DNA of 64,000 nt from CAVRXQ01 sp963831155. GTDB lineage: Bacteria > Actinomycetota > Acidimicrobiia > Acidimicrobiales > Bog-793. The position numbers were made by a program, and so were the translations under genes. The stretch lies in assembly GCA_963831155.1 (NCBI GenBank), contig CAWHOY010000006.1, forward strand, positions 434,001 through 498,000, in the 5' to 3' direction. The notes beneath the pieces were generated by a model. The model was not told the origin of the DNA. It made no database searches and saw nothing but the letters and a program-made list of their open reading frames with translations. Below, one piece after another: positions 24,504-33,512 of this stretch (positions within the stretch are counted from its first letter, which is position 1; each line of letters starts with the position of its first letter).

Positions 24504-25595
24504 GTGACCGCGCAGCGCGAGTGGTTCGAAACTGATTATTACAAGGTGCTCGGCGTCCGACCGGAGGCGACCGAGAAGGAGATCACGCGCGCCTATCGTA
24601 AGCTCGCGAAGCAGTATCATCCCGACGCGCACCCCGGTTCCGAGGACCGATTCAAGGAGATCTCGGCCGCGTACGACGTGCTCGGTGACGCGGAGAAGCG
24701 CAAGGAATACGACGAGGTCCGCCGGCTGGGCGCCGCGGGTCCGGGCTTTTCGCGTGCCGGCGGATTCGACTTCAACATCGGCGACCTGTCCGACTTGTTC
24801 GGCGGAATCTTCCGTTCTGGCGGCGGCAACAGACGTTCCTCGACGGTTTACGGACCGCGCCGCGGTGACGACGTCGAGGCCGAACTCCACCTGTCGTTCG
24901 ACGACGCGATCCAAGGCGTCGTGACGACGGTGAACGTGACGACGCGGGTCGTCTGTCAAACGTGCGGGGGCAGTGGCGCGCGACCAGGCACGAGCCCGAT
25001 CGTTTGCCCGCGTTGTGGCGGGGCCGGAGTGATCAACGACAACCAGGGGATGTTCTCGCTCTCGACCACCTGCCCCGAGTGCGGAGGGCGCGGCACGAAA
25101 ATCGTCGACCCCTGCCCGACGTGCTTCGGGACCGGCTACGAGCGTCGTGAGCGCAGGGTGAACGTCCGAGTTCCGGCCGGCGTCGACGACGGCAAGCGGA
25201 TCCGCGTGAAAGGGCGTGGAGAACCGGGCCAAGAGGGCGGCCCTCCGGGCGACCTCTACGTCACCCTGCACGTCGCACCGCACCGTCTCTTCGGCCGGCG
25301 CGGACGCAATCTGACGTTGACCGTCCCGGTCACGTACCCCGAAGCCGCGCTCGGTGCGACGATCACCGTGCCGACGCTCACAAAGCCGGTGTCGTTAAAG
25401 ATCCCGCCTGGCACCAAGACTGGCCAGACACTGCGGGTGCGCGGAAAGGGCATCCACCAGGGTTCACAGGTCGGCGACCTTCTGGTCAGCGTCGAGGTCG
25501 CCGTGCCGAACGAATTGTCCGAACAAGAGCGCAAGGCGCTCGAGGCGTTGCAGCAGGCGACGGTCGCATCGCCGCGCGCCTACCTAGGGGTCTGA
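24504..25595 (+). CDS. dnaJ: co-chaperone DnaJ
   Basis: A 363-residue type I DnaJ. The J domain (residues about 8-75) has DYYKVLGV and the essential HPD motif in KQYHPDAHPG. A Gly/Phe-rich linker follows (FSRAGGFDFNIG, FGGIFRSGGG). The zinc region has four motifs: CQTCGGSG, CPRCGGAG, CPECGGRG and CPTCFGTG, so both zinc sites are complete. Two substrate-binding beta domains end the protein. It delivers substrates to DnaK and stimulates its ATPase. The start is GTG at 24504, 7 bases after grpE. The next gene hspR starts 2 bases after its stop. Confidence 0.97.
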   Translation: MTAQREWFETDYYKVLGVRPEATEKEITRAYRKLAKQYHPDAHPGSEDRFKEISAAYDVLGDAEKRKEYDEVRRLGAAGPGFSRAGGFDFNIGDLSDLFGGIFRSGGGNRRSSTVYGPRRGDDVEAELHLSFDDAIQGVVTTVNVTTRVVCQTCGGSGARPGTSPIVCPRCGGAGVINDNQGMFSLSTTCPECGGRGTKIVDPCPTCFGTGYERRERRVNVRVPAGVDDGKRIRVKGRGEPGQEGGPPGDLYVTLHVAPHRLFGRRGRNLTLTVPVTYPEAALGATITVPTLTKPVSLKIPPGTKTGQTLRVRGKGIHQGSQVGDLLVSVEVAVPNELSEQERKALEALQQATVASPRAYLGV

Positions 25596-25597
25596 CG

Positions 25598-26002
25598 ATG
25601 GCGCGACGCATAACACCGCACGACGGTCCCCGGGCGCTTTACGTCATCTCGATCGCGGCGGAACTCGCCGGCGTGCACCCTCAAACGCTTCGTATCTACG
25701 AGCGCAAGGGCCTGCTCGACCCGGAGCGCACCGGTGGCGGCAGCCGCAGATACTCCGACGAGGACATCGCGCAGCTGCAGCGGATCAACGCGCTGACCGC
25801 GGCGGGGGTGAACCTCGAGGGCGTACGACGAATCCTCGCACTCGAGGCGGAGGTCGCCGGGTTGCAAGCGCAGCTCGAGGCGCTGCGCGTGGCGGCGGAG
25901 GAGGCCGTGCAGCGCGCGCATCGCCAGTACCGGCGCGAGATCGTGCCGGTGCGGCCCGCCCAGCCGCCGGCCGCCGTCGTGACCCGTCTGCGGAGGCCGT
26001 GA
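25598..26002 (+). CDS. hspR: heat-shock repressor HspR (MerR family)
   Basis: A 134-residue MerR-type repressor of the dnaK operon. The winged helix has LYVISIAAELAGVHPQTLRIYERKGLLDPERTGGGSRRY in its first 60 residues, which is the HspR signature; a coiled coil follows (about 80-110) and a Pro/Arg-rich tail closes the protein. In other actinobacteria HspR binds HAIR sites with DnaK as co-repressor. A variant HAIR site lies at the promoter of this operon (21928-21948). It sits between dnaJ and clpB with gaps of only 2 and 1 bases. Confidence 0.94.
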   Translation: MARRITPHDGPRALYVISIAAELAGVHPQTLRIYERKGLLDPERTGGGSRRYSDEDIAQLQRINALTAAGVNLEGVRRILALEAEVAGLQAQLEALRVAAEEAVQRAHRQYRREIVPVRPAQPPAAVVTRLRRP

Positions 26003-26003
26003 G

Positions 26004-28493
26004 ATGGCGATCGACCCGAACCGCTGGACGTTGAAGACCCGCGACGCGATCGAACAGGCGCAATCGCTCGCGAGCGAGCAGCACCACGCGCAGATCACCC
26101 CGGCGCACGTGCTGCTCGCCGCGCTCGACCAGGTAGATGGGATGGCACCGTCTCTTTTGGAGCAGATGGGCGTTGACCGGCTCGCGGCGCGCAATCGCTT
26201 GTTGAACGAGCTCGATCGCTTGCCCCGCGCGATCGGCGGAAGCGCTCCCGAGCTCGCCCCGCCGACGCGCGAGGGGCTCGAGCGCGCCGACGCGACGCGC
26301 TCTGAGATGGGCGACGACTTCTTGTCGATCGAACACGTTCTGCTGGCGTTCGCGAACGAGCTGGGCGTCGATCGGGGCGCGCTCTTGGACGCGATCCGTC
26401 AGGTCCGCGGCTCGCACCGGGTGTCGAGCGCCAATCCCGAGGAGACCTTCCGCGCCCTCGAGCGGTACGGCCGTGACCTCACGGCCGCGGCGCGTCAGGG
26501 AAAGCTCGACCCTGTCATCGGTCGCGACGAGGAGATCCGCCGCGTCATCCAGGTGCTGTCGCGGCGCACGAAGAACAACCCGGTCTTGATCGGTGAGCCG
26601 GGGGTCGGAAAGACGGCGATCGTCGAGGGTCTCGCCAACCGCATCGTCGAGGGCGACGTCCCGGAATCGCTGCGCAACAAGCGGATCGTCGCGCTCGATC
26701 TGTCGGCGATGGTCGCCGGCGCGAAGTACCGCGGCGAGTTCGAGGAACGCTTGCGCGCCGTGCTGCGCGAGATCGTCGACTCCGAGGGCGAAGTGATCAG
26801 CTTCGTCGACGAGCTGCACACGATCGTCGGTGCCGGTGCCGCCGAAGGGGCGATGGACGCCGGGAACATCGTGAAACCGATGCTCGCCCGTGGTGAGCTG
26901 CACCTCATCGGAGCGACGACGCTCGATGAGTACACGAAGCACATCGAAAAGGATGCGGCGCTCGAGCGGCGGTTCCAGCCGATCTATGTCGGTCCGCCCT
27001 CGGTCGAGGACACGATCGCGATCCTGCGCGGGTTGAAAGAACGCTACGAGGTCCATCACGGCGTGCGCATCCAGGACGCGGCCCTCGTCGCGGCGGCTGT
27101 GCTCTCTGACCGCTACGTGACGGGTCGGTTCCTCCCCGACAAGGCGATCGATCTGATCGACGAGTCGGCGAGCCGTCTCCGCATCGAGATCGACTCGATG
27201 CCGACCGAGATCGACGTCATCTCGCGCCGGATCCGCCAGCTCGAGATCGAGCGGGTCGCGCTGCAGAAAGAGACCGACGCCGCGTCGAAAGAGCGACTGG
27301 GACGGATCGAGTCCGAGCTCGCCGATCTGCGCGAGCAGGAATCGGCGATGAAGGCGCACTGGCAGGCGGAAAAGGACGCCATCGCCTCGATCCGCGCGCT
27401 GAAGACCAGGCTCGAGGAACGACGCGGCGAGGCCGAACGCAAAGAGCGCGACGGTGATTTGGACGCGGCGGCCGCGATTCGCTACGGCGAACTCCCCTCA
27501 CTCGAACGCGAGATCTCCGAGGCGACTGAGAAGCTCGCCGCATTGCAACAGCGCCAGAAAATGCTGAAGGAAGAGGTCGACGCCGAAGACGTCGCGGAAG
27601 TCGTCGCGCGCTGGACGGGGATCCCGGTCGCGCGGCTCTTGGAGGGTGAGGTCGACAAGCTCGTCCGCATGGAGGACGTTTTGCGCGAACGCGTGATCGG
27701 ACAGGAACACGCCGTCTCGGTCGTCTCGAACGCGATCCGGCGCAGCCGTGCCGGGCTGTCGGACCCGAATCGGCCGATCGGCTCGTTCCTTTTCCTCGGC
27801 CCGACTGGCGTCGGCAAAACCGAGCTCGCTCGGGCGCTCGCAGCCTTTCTGTTCGACGACGAGCGGGCGATGGTGCGCATCGATATGGGCGAGTACCAGG
27901 AAAAGCACACCGTTGCGCGGCTCATCGGCGCCCCGCCAGGGTACGTCGGTTACGACGAAGGCGGCCAACTCACCGAGGCGGTGCGCCGACGCCCGTACGC
28001 GGTAGTCCTCCTCGACGAGATCGAAAAAGCCCACCCTGACGTGTTCAATGTGCTTTTGCAGGTGCTCGACGACGGCCGCATGACCGATGGCCAGGGCAGA
28101 ACGGTCGACTTCACGAACACGGTGTTGGTGATGACTTCGAATCTGCGCGGCGAGCCGATCGATTTCTTCAAACCCGAGTTCGTGAACCGCATCGACGAGA
28201 TCGTGCGTTTCCGGCCGCTCGATAAATCCGATGTCGTCGCGATCGTCGACATCCAGCTGAAGGCCCTCGAGACAAGGCTCGCGGAGCGCAACATCAGACT
28301 CGAGGTGGCGCCGGAAGCGGTATTGCTGCTCGCCGAGCGCGGCTTCGATCCGCAGTTCGGGGCGAGGCCGATCCGCCGTGTCATCCAGCGCGACATTGCC
28401 GACCCGCTCGCGCTCGCACTCTTGAAAGGCAAGTTCACCGAAGGCGCGCTCGTGCACATCGGGGTCGAGAACGGCGAGTTCGTCTTTTCGTAG
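26004..28493 (+). CDS. clpB: ATP-dependent disaggregase ClpB, short D2 variant
   Basis: An 829-residue Hsp100 that threads aggregated proteins together with DnaK. Order: N-domain (1-145), D1 ATPase with GEPGVGKTAIVEG and FVDELHTIVGAGA, the coiled-coil middle domain (about 400-520), and D2 with GPTGVGKTELARA and LLDEIEKAHPDV. The usual length is 850-870. In D2 the sensor-1 segment MTSNLRGEP runs almost directly into FFKPEFVNRIDEIV, so about 20 residues that normally lie between them are missing (codons near 28130-28190). The frame is intact on both sides, so this is a real variant. It ends the heat-shock operon. Confidence 0.95.
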   Translation: MAIDPNRWTLKTRDAIEQAQSLASEQHHAQITPAHVLLAALDQVDGMAPSLLEQMGVDRLAARNRLLNELDRLPRAIGGSAPELAPPTREGLERADATRSEMGDDFLSIEHVLLAFANELGVDRGALLDAIRQVRGSHRVSSANPEETFRALERYGRDLTAAARQGKLDPVIGRDEEIRRVIQVLSRRTKNNPVLIGEPGVGKTAIVEGLANRIVEGDVPESLRNKRIVALDLSAMVAGAKYRGEFEERLRAVLREIVDSEGEVISFVDELHTIVGAGAAEGAMDAGNIVKPMLARGELHLIGATTLDEYTKHIEKDAALERRFQPIYVGPPSVEDTIAILRGLKERYEVHHGVRIQDAALVAAAVLSDRYVTGRFLPDKAIDLIDESASRLRIEIDSMPTEIDVISRRIRQLEIERVALQKETDAASKERLGRIESELADLREQESAMKAHWQAEKDAIASIRALKTRLEERRGEAERKERDGDLDAAAAIRYGELPSLEREISEATEKLAALQQRQKMLKEEVDAEDVAEVVARWTGIPVARLLEGEVDKLVRMEDVLRERVIGQEHAVSVVSNAIRRSRAGLSDPNRPIGSFLFLGPTGVGKTELARALAAFLFDDERAMVRIDMGEYQEKHTVARLIGAPPGYVGYDEGGQLTEAVRRRPYAVVLLDEIEKAHPDVFNVLLQVLDDGRMTDGQGRTVDFTNTVLVMTSNLRGEPIDFFKPEFVNRIDEIVRFRPLDKSDVVAIVDIQLKALETRLAERNIRLEVAPEAVLLLAERGFDPQFGARPIRRVIQRDIADPLALALLKGKFTEGALVHIGVENGEFVFS

Positions 28494-28580
28494 GAGCTGG
28501 AAAGGGGAGTTCGCCACTTCCGCGACGCACGACCGGCGGCGAGGATCTCAGTGGCGCTCGAGCGATCGGAGGTGGTCGCT

Positions 28581-29177
28581 ATGGCCGGGCCGCTGCGACG
28601 TCCCGCGATTTTCATCCACGAAGTGGTGAATGCCGCCACGATGCCGATCGGCGCGCTCGCCTTCGCCGAGACTGCGGTTGAGGCGGCGAACCTCGACAGC
28701 TCCGACCGCGTCGTCGATCTTGGATGCGGACCGGGGACTGCGTCGCGGGTCGCGGCGCGCAAGGGTGCGACGGTCGCCGGAGTCGACCCGACCCCGGTGA
28801 TGCTGAGATTTGCCCGCTTCCTCACGCACGGACCCGAGCGCGCTCGGATCCGCTGGCTCGAGGGCCTCGCCGAGGCGATCCCGCTCGACGATGGCGAAGC
28901 GACGGTGGCCCTCGCGATCCGCTCCGCTCATCATTTCGACGACCACACGGCGGCGTTCAAAGAGATCCGGCGTGTGCTCCGGCCGGGCGGCCGTGTCGTG
29001 ATCGTCGAAAGGTCGCTCCGCCGAAGGGCGCGGGTTCATCGCGGGCACGGGTTCACCGCCGAGCTCGCGAACGAGATGGCGGAGGAACTCGAAGCCAGCG
29101 GGTTCGATCATGTGAGGGTCGACTCCCGGGGCCCCGGCCGCCCCCGAGTCGTCCTTGTCAGCGCCGTTCGGTCGTAG
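28581..29177 (+). CDS. class I SAM-dependent methyltransferase
   Basis: A protein of about 198 residues with a Methyltransf_11-type Rossmann fold. VVDLGCGPGTASRVAARKGA is the SAM-binding loop; VAGVDPTPVMLRFAR, ALAIRSAHHFDD and LRPGGRVVIVERS are the next motifs. The substrate is unknown. The ATG at 28581 has GGAGG 8 bases upstream; a GTG at 28551 with GAGG 6 bases upstream would add 10 residues. It starts 87 bases after clpB on the same strand and may be read through from the heat-shock operon, but a functional link is not evident. Confidence 0.86.
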   Translation: MAGPLRRPAIFIHEVVNAATMPIGALAFAETAVEAANLDSSDRVVDLGCGPGTASRVAARKGATVAGVDPTPVMLRFARFLTHGPERARIRWLEGLAEAIPLDDGEATVALAIRSAHHFDDHTAAFKEIRRVLRPGGRVVIVERSLRRRARVHRGHGFTAELANEMAEELEASGFDHVRVDSRGPGRPRVVLVSAVRS

Positions 29178-29228
29178 CCGACGAGGGGGCCGCTCGCGCG
29201 TGCAGCTGCGTTCGAGGTGTCGACATGT

Positions 29229-29471
29229 TCAGACGCGGATCTTGGCGCGGCCGAACTTCTTCCACCGCCCCACCGTCCAGCGTTTGCCGGCGACGGCGGT
29301 CACCGCGGGCACGATTGCGAGCCAGATGGCAATCGTGCAGATCATCGATTCCACGTAGCCGAACGGCCGGATCCCCACGTGGGTCGCCACGATGCCGGCG
29401 AAGATCATCAAGAACCACGCACTGAGGAAAAAGAGCAGACCAGCTGCGGGGAGCCTCAAGAATGCGAACAT
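29229..29471 (-). CDS. small integral membrane protein
   Basis: An 80-residue protein with two hydrophobic helices (about residues 6-28 and 39-62) and a basic C-terminal tail (GKRWTVGRWKKFGRAKIRV). The helices are long and lack charged residues, so it is probably a two-pass membrane protein with its tail in the cytoplasm. I do not recognise a family. The ATG at 29471 has GGAGG 5 bases upstream and is preferred over the ATG at 29483, whose codon overlaps that site. It lies opposite to its neighbours, convergent with the methyltransferase gene. Confidence 0.65.
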   Translation of the reverse strand: MFAFLRLPAAGLLFFLSAWFLMIFAGIVATHVGIRPFGYVESMICTIAIWLAIVPAVTAVAGKRWTVGRWKKFGRAKIRV

Positions 29472-29644
29472 TGTCGCCTCCATTTCCAGAGCCGCCTCTT
29501 GGCGCCGTCATCGCCGGGCGAGACCAAATCGAAACACGAATCCCGTGTGCGCCGCCAGGTCGGTCGCGGCTCCCCCCGATCAACGAGCCCAGGACCAGCG
29601 AGACCTCGTAGGTAGGATCGGGTTCGTCGAGCGAAGGGAGTCGG

Positions 29645-30925
29645 GTGCCCGCGACCGTCGTGGTCGGGACGCAGTGGGGCGACGAGGGGAAGGGCAAGCT
29701 CACCGATCTCCTCGCGAAGGACATGCGGCTCGTCGTGCGCTACCAGGGCGGGCACAACGCCGGACACACCATCGTCATCGGCGAGGAGACCTTCGCGTTG
29801 CAGCTCGTGCCGAGCGGCGTCTTTTACCCTGAAATCGTCCCGGTGATCGGCAACGGTGTCGTCGTCGATCCTGCCGTCCTTTTGGAGGAGTGTGCCGCGC
29901 TCGAAGCCCGCGGCGTCGACACGTCGCGGCTTGTCGTGTCGGGCAACGCGCACCTGATCATGCCGTACCACTACGAGATCGACCGGGCGACCGAGCGTTC
30001 CCTCGGCAAGAACAAACTCGGCACGACAAAGCGCGGCATCGGTCCCGCTTACGCAGACAAGGCGACCCGCATCGGGCTTCGAGTGCAGGACCTGCTGGAT
30101 GAGAAGATCTTCCGCCAGAAGCTCGAAGTCGTGTTGCGCGAGAAGAACGCCATCTTGACCAAGGTGTTCAATCGGCTGCCGATCGATGAACGGGACATCA
30201 CAATGCGCTATCTCGGCGAGATTGCTCCGCGCCTCGCACCGATGATCGGCGACACCGTCGGGCTCGTGCACCAAGCGCTCGAAGCTGGCGACAACATCAT
30301 GCTCGAGGGCGCGCAGGCGACCTTCTTGGACCTCGACCATGGCACCTACCCCTTTGTGACGTCATCGAATCCGACGGCGGGAGGGGCGTGTGTCGGTACC
30401 GGCGTCGGGCCGCGCGACATCGACCGCGTCATCGGCATCGCGAAGGCGTACATCACGAGGGTCGGCTCCGGCCCGTTCCCGACCGAGGTCGACGGTGAGG
30501 TCGCGGACGTGCTTGTCGATCGCGGTCGTGAATACGGGACGAACACCGGTCGGCGTAGACGACCGGGCTGGCTCGATCTCGTCATGTTGCGTCATGCGGT
30601 TCGTCTGAACTCGATCTCGGAGATCGCTCTCACGAAGCTCGACGTGTTGTCGGATCTCGATCAGGTGAAGGTGTGCGTCGCCTACGAATACGACAACGAG
30701 CGGCTGACGCGCGTCCCGTACCACCAGTCGATCCTCCACCGGGTGCGGCCGGTGTATGCGGAGCTTCCCGGCTGGCAGTCGGACCTTTCCTCGGTTACGA
30801 AAGCCGACGACCTTCCGGACCGGGCGCGCGCGTACGTCGAGATGATCTCGGAGCACGCCGGTGTACCCGTCACCTACGTCGGCGTCGGTCCCGAACGCGA
30901 TCAGTACGTCCGTATCGACGCATGA
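29645..30925 (+). CDS. purA: adenylosuccinate synthetase
   Basis: A 426-residue enzyme that joins IMP and aspartate with GTP, the first step from IMP to AMP. VVGTQWGDEGKGK is the phosphate-binding loop with the catalytic Asp; GGHNAGHT, GTTKRGIGPAYADKATRIG and the SNPTAGG region are all conserved, as is TGRRRRPGWLD. The length is normal. The start is GTG at 29645 with AAGGGAG upstream. It heads a run of purine genes, and its stop overlaps the purD ATG by 4 nt. Having purA as operon leader is uncommon. Confidence 0.97.
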   Translation: MPATVVVGTQWGDEGKGKLTDLLAKDMRLVVRYQGGHNAGHTIVIGEETFALQLVPSGVFYPEIVPVIGNGVVVDPAVLLEECAALEARGVDTSRLVVSGNAHLIMPYHYEIDRATERSLGKNKLGTTKRGIGPAYADKATRIGLRVQDLLDEKIFRQKLEVVLREKNAILTKVFNRLPIDERDITMRYLGEIAPRLAPMIGDTVGLVHQALEAGDNIMLEGAQATFLDLDHGTYPFVTSSNPTAGGACVGTGVGPRDIDRVIGIAKAYITRVGSGPFPTEVDGEVADVLVDRGREYGTNTGRRRRPGWLDLVMLRHAVRLNSISEIALTKLDVLSDLDQVKVCVAYEYDNERLTRVPYHQSILHRVRPVYAELPGWQSDLSSVTKADDLPDRARAYVEMISEHAGVPVTYVGVGPERDQYVRIDA

Positions 30926-32187
30926 AGGTTGTCGTCGTCGGGTCCGGCGCGAGAGAGCACGCTCTCGCGTTGGCGTGCGCGCGCAGTGCCGAAGTCGTCG
31001 TCACCCCCGGGCGCGCCGCGATGACAAGGCGCGCCGGCGCCCTGCACGCGATCAAAACCTCGACGACGCCGCCCGAGGAGATTGACGCGGATCTCGTTGT
31101 GATCGGACCCGAAGCTCCACTCGTCGGCGGGCTTGCCGACCGTCTGCGCGGACGAGGACGCGTCGTCCTCGGACCGGGACAAGACGGTTCGCGTCTTGAG
31201 GGATCGAAGGCGTACATGAAAGAGCTCTGCGCGGCGGCGAACATTCCGACCGCCGCGTTCGCGATCTTCGATCGCCTTGACGAGGCGATCGATCATCTCC
31301 GGAGCTCGAAGGGGCCGTACGTGGTCAAGACCGACGGTCTTGCGGGCGGAAAGGGCGTATTCGTCACGGAGGACCTTGCCGAGGCCGAACGCGACGTGCA
31401 AGACAAGCTCTACGGGGTCGCGTTCGGCGACGCGGGACGGCGGGTCGTGATCGAGGAGGCGATGGCCGGTACGGAGCTCTCGTTGCTCGCGCTTTGCGAC
31501 GGCCGTAAGGCGGTGCCCTTGCCGGTGTCGCGCGACTACAAGCGCGTCGGCGACGGGGACAATGGACCGAACACCGGCGGGATGGGGGCGTTTTCTCCGG
31601 TGCCCGGGGTTCCCGATGCCGTGGTTTCCGAGGCGATGGACCGAATCGTTGAGCCCACGCTCGGGGAACTTGCGCGACGCGGGATCGAGTATCGCGGTGT
31701 CCTGTATGCGGGGTTGATGCTCACCGATGACGGCGTGAAGCTCATCGAGTTCAACGTGCGCCTCGGGGATCCGGAGGCCGAGGTCGTCCTGCCGCGGGTC
31801 GACGGCGACGTCGCCGAACTGTTCCTGGCTGCAGCGAGCGGGCAGGTGCCCGACTCGATTGCGACCTCTGATGACGCCGCGGTATGTGTGGTGATCGCGG
31901 CGCGTGGCTATCCGCTGTCACCTCGCACGGGGGATGTGATCGAAGGGCTCAAAGCAGCGGCGAGGGTCGACGGCGTAACGGTCTTTCACGCCGGGACGGC
32001 GCGCGATTCCGGCGGCGTCGTCCGGAGCGCCGGCGGGCGGGTCCTTGCCATCACCGGCTGTGCGCCGACGCTCGAGTCCGCCCGCGATCGTGCCTATGTC
32101 GCGGTCGGAAAGGTCGAACTCGCAGGTGCGACGTACCGGCGCGACATCGCGAGCGATGCCTTGCCGACCGAGGCGCGGCCTCGATGA
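30922..32187 (+). CDS. purD: phosphoribosylamine-glycine ligase (GAR synthetase)
   Basis: A 421-residue ATP-grasp enzyme that couples phosphoribosylamine and glycine, step two of purine synthesis. The N-domain starts MKVVVVGSGAREHALA; the ATP-grasp part has YVVKTDGLAGGKGVFV, the RDYKRVGDGDNGPNTGGMGA signature and FNVRLGDPEAEVVL. The ATG at 30922 overlaps the purA stop by 4 nt; longer frames upstream lie inside purA. The stop overlaps purB by 4 nt. The intervals between genes suggest one mRNA with coupled translation. Confidence 0.97.
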   Translation: MKVVVVGSGAREHALALACARSAEVVVTPGRAAMTRRAGALHAIKTSTTPPEEIDADLVVIGPEAPLVGGLADRLRGRGRVVLGPGQDGSRLEGSKAYMKELCAAANIPTAAFAIFDRLDEAIDHLRSSKGPYVVKTDGLAGGKGVFVTEDLAEAERDVQDKLYGVAFGDAGRRVVIEEAMAGTELSLLALCDGRKAVPLPVSRDYKRVGDGDNGPNTGGMGAFSPVPGVPDAVVSEAMDRIVEPTLGELARRGIEYRGVLYAGLMLTDDGVKLIEFNVRLGDPEAEVVLPRVDGDVAELFLAAASGQVPDSIATSDDAAVCVVIAARGYPLSPRTGDVIEGLKAAARVDGVTVFHAGTARDSGGVVRSAGGRVLAITGCAPTLESARDRAYVAVGKVELAGATYRRDIASDALPTEARPR

Positions 32188-33512
32188 TCGATCGCTACGC
32201 ATTACCCGAGATGGCGGCGCTGTTCACCGAAGAGGCGCGCCTTTCAGGCTGGCTGGAAGTCGAGCTGTTAGCGGTTGAGGCGTGGGCGGACCTCGGGGTC
32301 GCTCCCGCCGAGGCGCCCGGTGCGACGAGGCGTCGCGTCCCCGTCGTCGATGCGTCTTTCGTCGCGCAAGTCGCCGATCGGGAGAAAGTGACCGACCACG
32401 ACGTCGCGGCGTTCGTCGACGTGGTCCAGGCGGCGATTGGCCCGCCGGAGTCGTCGTGGATCCACTACGGCCTCACCTCGTCAGATGTCGTCGACACCGC
32501 GCTGTCGGCAACGCTCCGTCGTGCGGGGGAGCTATTGCTGCGACAAAGCGGCGAATTCGTCGCCGTCCTCGCACGCCGCGCCGAGGAGTTTTCCCTGACG
32601 CCGGTCACCGGGCGCACCCACGGGATGGCGGCCGAGCCGACGACGTTCGGCGCGAAGCTCGCGCTCTTCGGTCTGCAGGCGCTGCGGGATCGTCGGCGCC
32701 TCGAAGACGCGGTTGAGGCGATCTCGGTCGGCAAGCTCTCGGGCGTCGTCGGCACCTTCTCGAATATCGACCCGGCTGTCGAGACCTACGTCTGCGCGGC
32801 GCTTGGCCTTGTTCCGACACCGTCGAGCCAAGCCATCGCGCGGGATCGGCATGCACAACTGCTCTACGCGATCGCGGCGACGGGAACGACGCTCGAATCC
32901 CTCGGAACCGAGATCCGCCACCTGCAGCGGAGCGAAGTCGGCGAAGTCGAGGAGCCGTTCGCCGCAGGCCAGAAGGGCTCCTCGGCGATGCCGCACAAGC
33001 GCAACCCGATCGTGTCTGAGCGACTGGTCGGGATCGCGCGCGTGCTACGCGGGTACCTCGTCACCGGCCTCGAGAACGTCGCGCTGTGGCACGAACGCGA
33101 CATCTCGCACAGTTCCGCGGAACGGGTGATTCTCCCCGACTCCATCCAGCTCTGCTACTACGCGCTCGTGCGGGCGACGCGCCTCGTCGAAGGGCTCGTC
33201 GTTCACGAGGATAAGATGCGCGAGAACTTGACCGAGCTCACGCGCGGTCTCGTGTTCTCCCAATCGGTGCTCCTCGCGCTCGTTGCCGCGGGGATCGAAC
33301 GCGACGACGCCTACCGCATCGTCCAGTCGGCCGCGCAGCATTCGGCCGAGTCGGGCCGATCATTCCGTTCCGTGCTCGAAGATGATCGTGCGCTCGCCGA
33401 CGCGATCGGTCCCGAGAGGGTTCAAAAGCTGCTCGACGAAGCGTTCGATCTGGATCGCACCCTGAAGAACACCCGTCGAGGGATCGACGCTTTGCAGGAG
33501 GCGCTCAGGTGA
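32184..33512 (+). CDS. purB: adenylosuccinate lyase
   Basis: A 442-residue enzyme of the fumarase/aspartase superfamily. It acts twice in purine synthesis, releasing fumarate from SAICAR and from adenylosuccinate. MIDRYALPEMAALF is the family start; IHYGLTSSDVVDTALS, GRTHGMAAEPTTFG and the superfamily signature GSSAMPHKRNPI are all visible. The ATG at 32184 overlaps the purD stop by 4 nt, and the stop overlaps the purC GTG by 4 nt. The open frame upstream of the ATG lies in purD and should not be used. Confidence 0.97.
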   Translation: MIDRYALPEMAALFTEEARLSGWLEVELLAVEAWADLGVAPAEAPGATRRRVPVVDASFVAQVADREKVTDHDVAAFVDVVQAAIGPPESSWIHYGLTSSDVVDTALSATLRRAGELLLRQSGEFVAVLARRAEEFSLTPVTGRTHGMAAEPTTFGAKLALFGLQALRDRRRLEDAVEAISVGKLSGVVGTFSNIDPAVETYVCAALGLVPTPSSQAIARDRHAQLLYAIAATGTTLESLGTEIRHLQRSEVGEVEEPFAAGQKGSSAMPHKRNPIVSERLVGIARVLRGYLVTGLENVALWHERDISHSSAERVILPDSIQLCYYALVRATRLVEGLVVHEDKMRENLTELTRGLVFSQSVLLALVAAGIERDDAYRIVQSAAQHSAESGRSFRSVLEDDRALADAIGPERVQKLLDEAFDLDRTLKNTRRGIDALQEALR

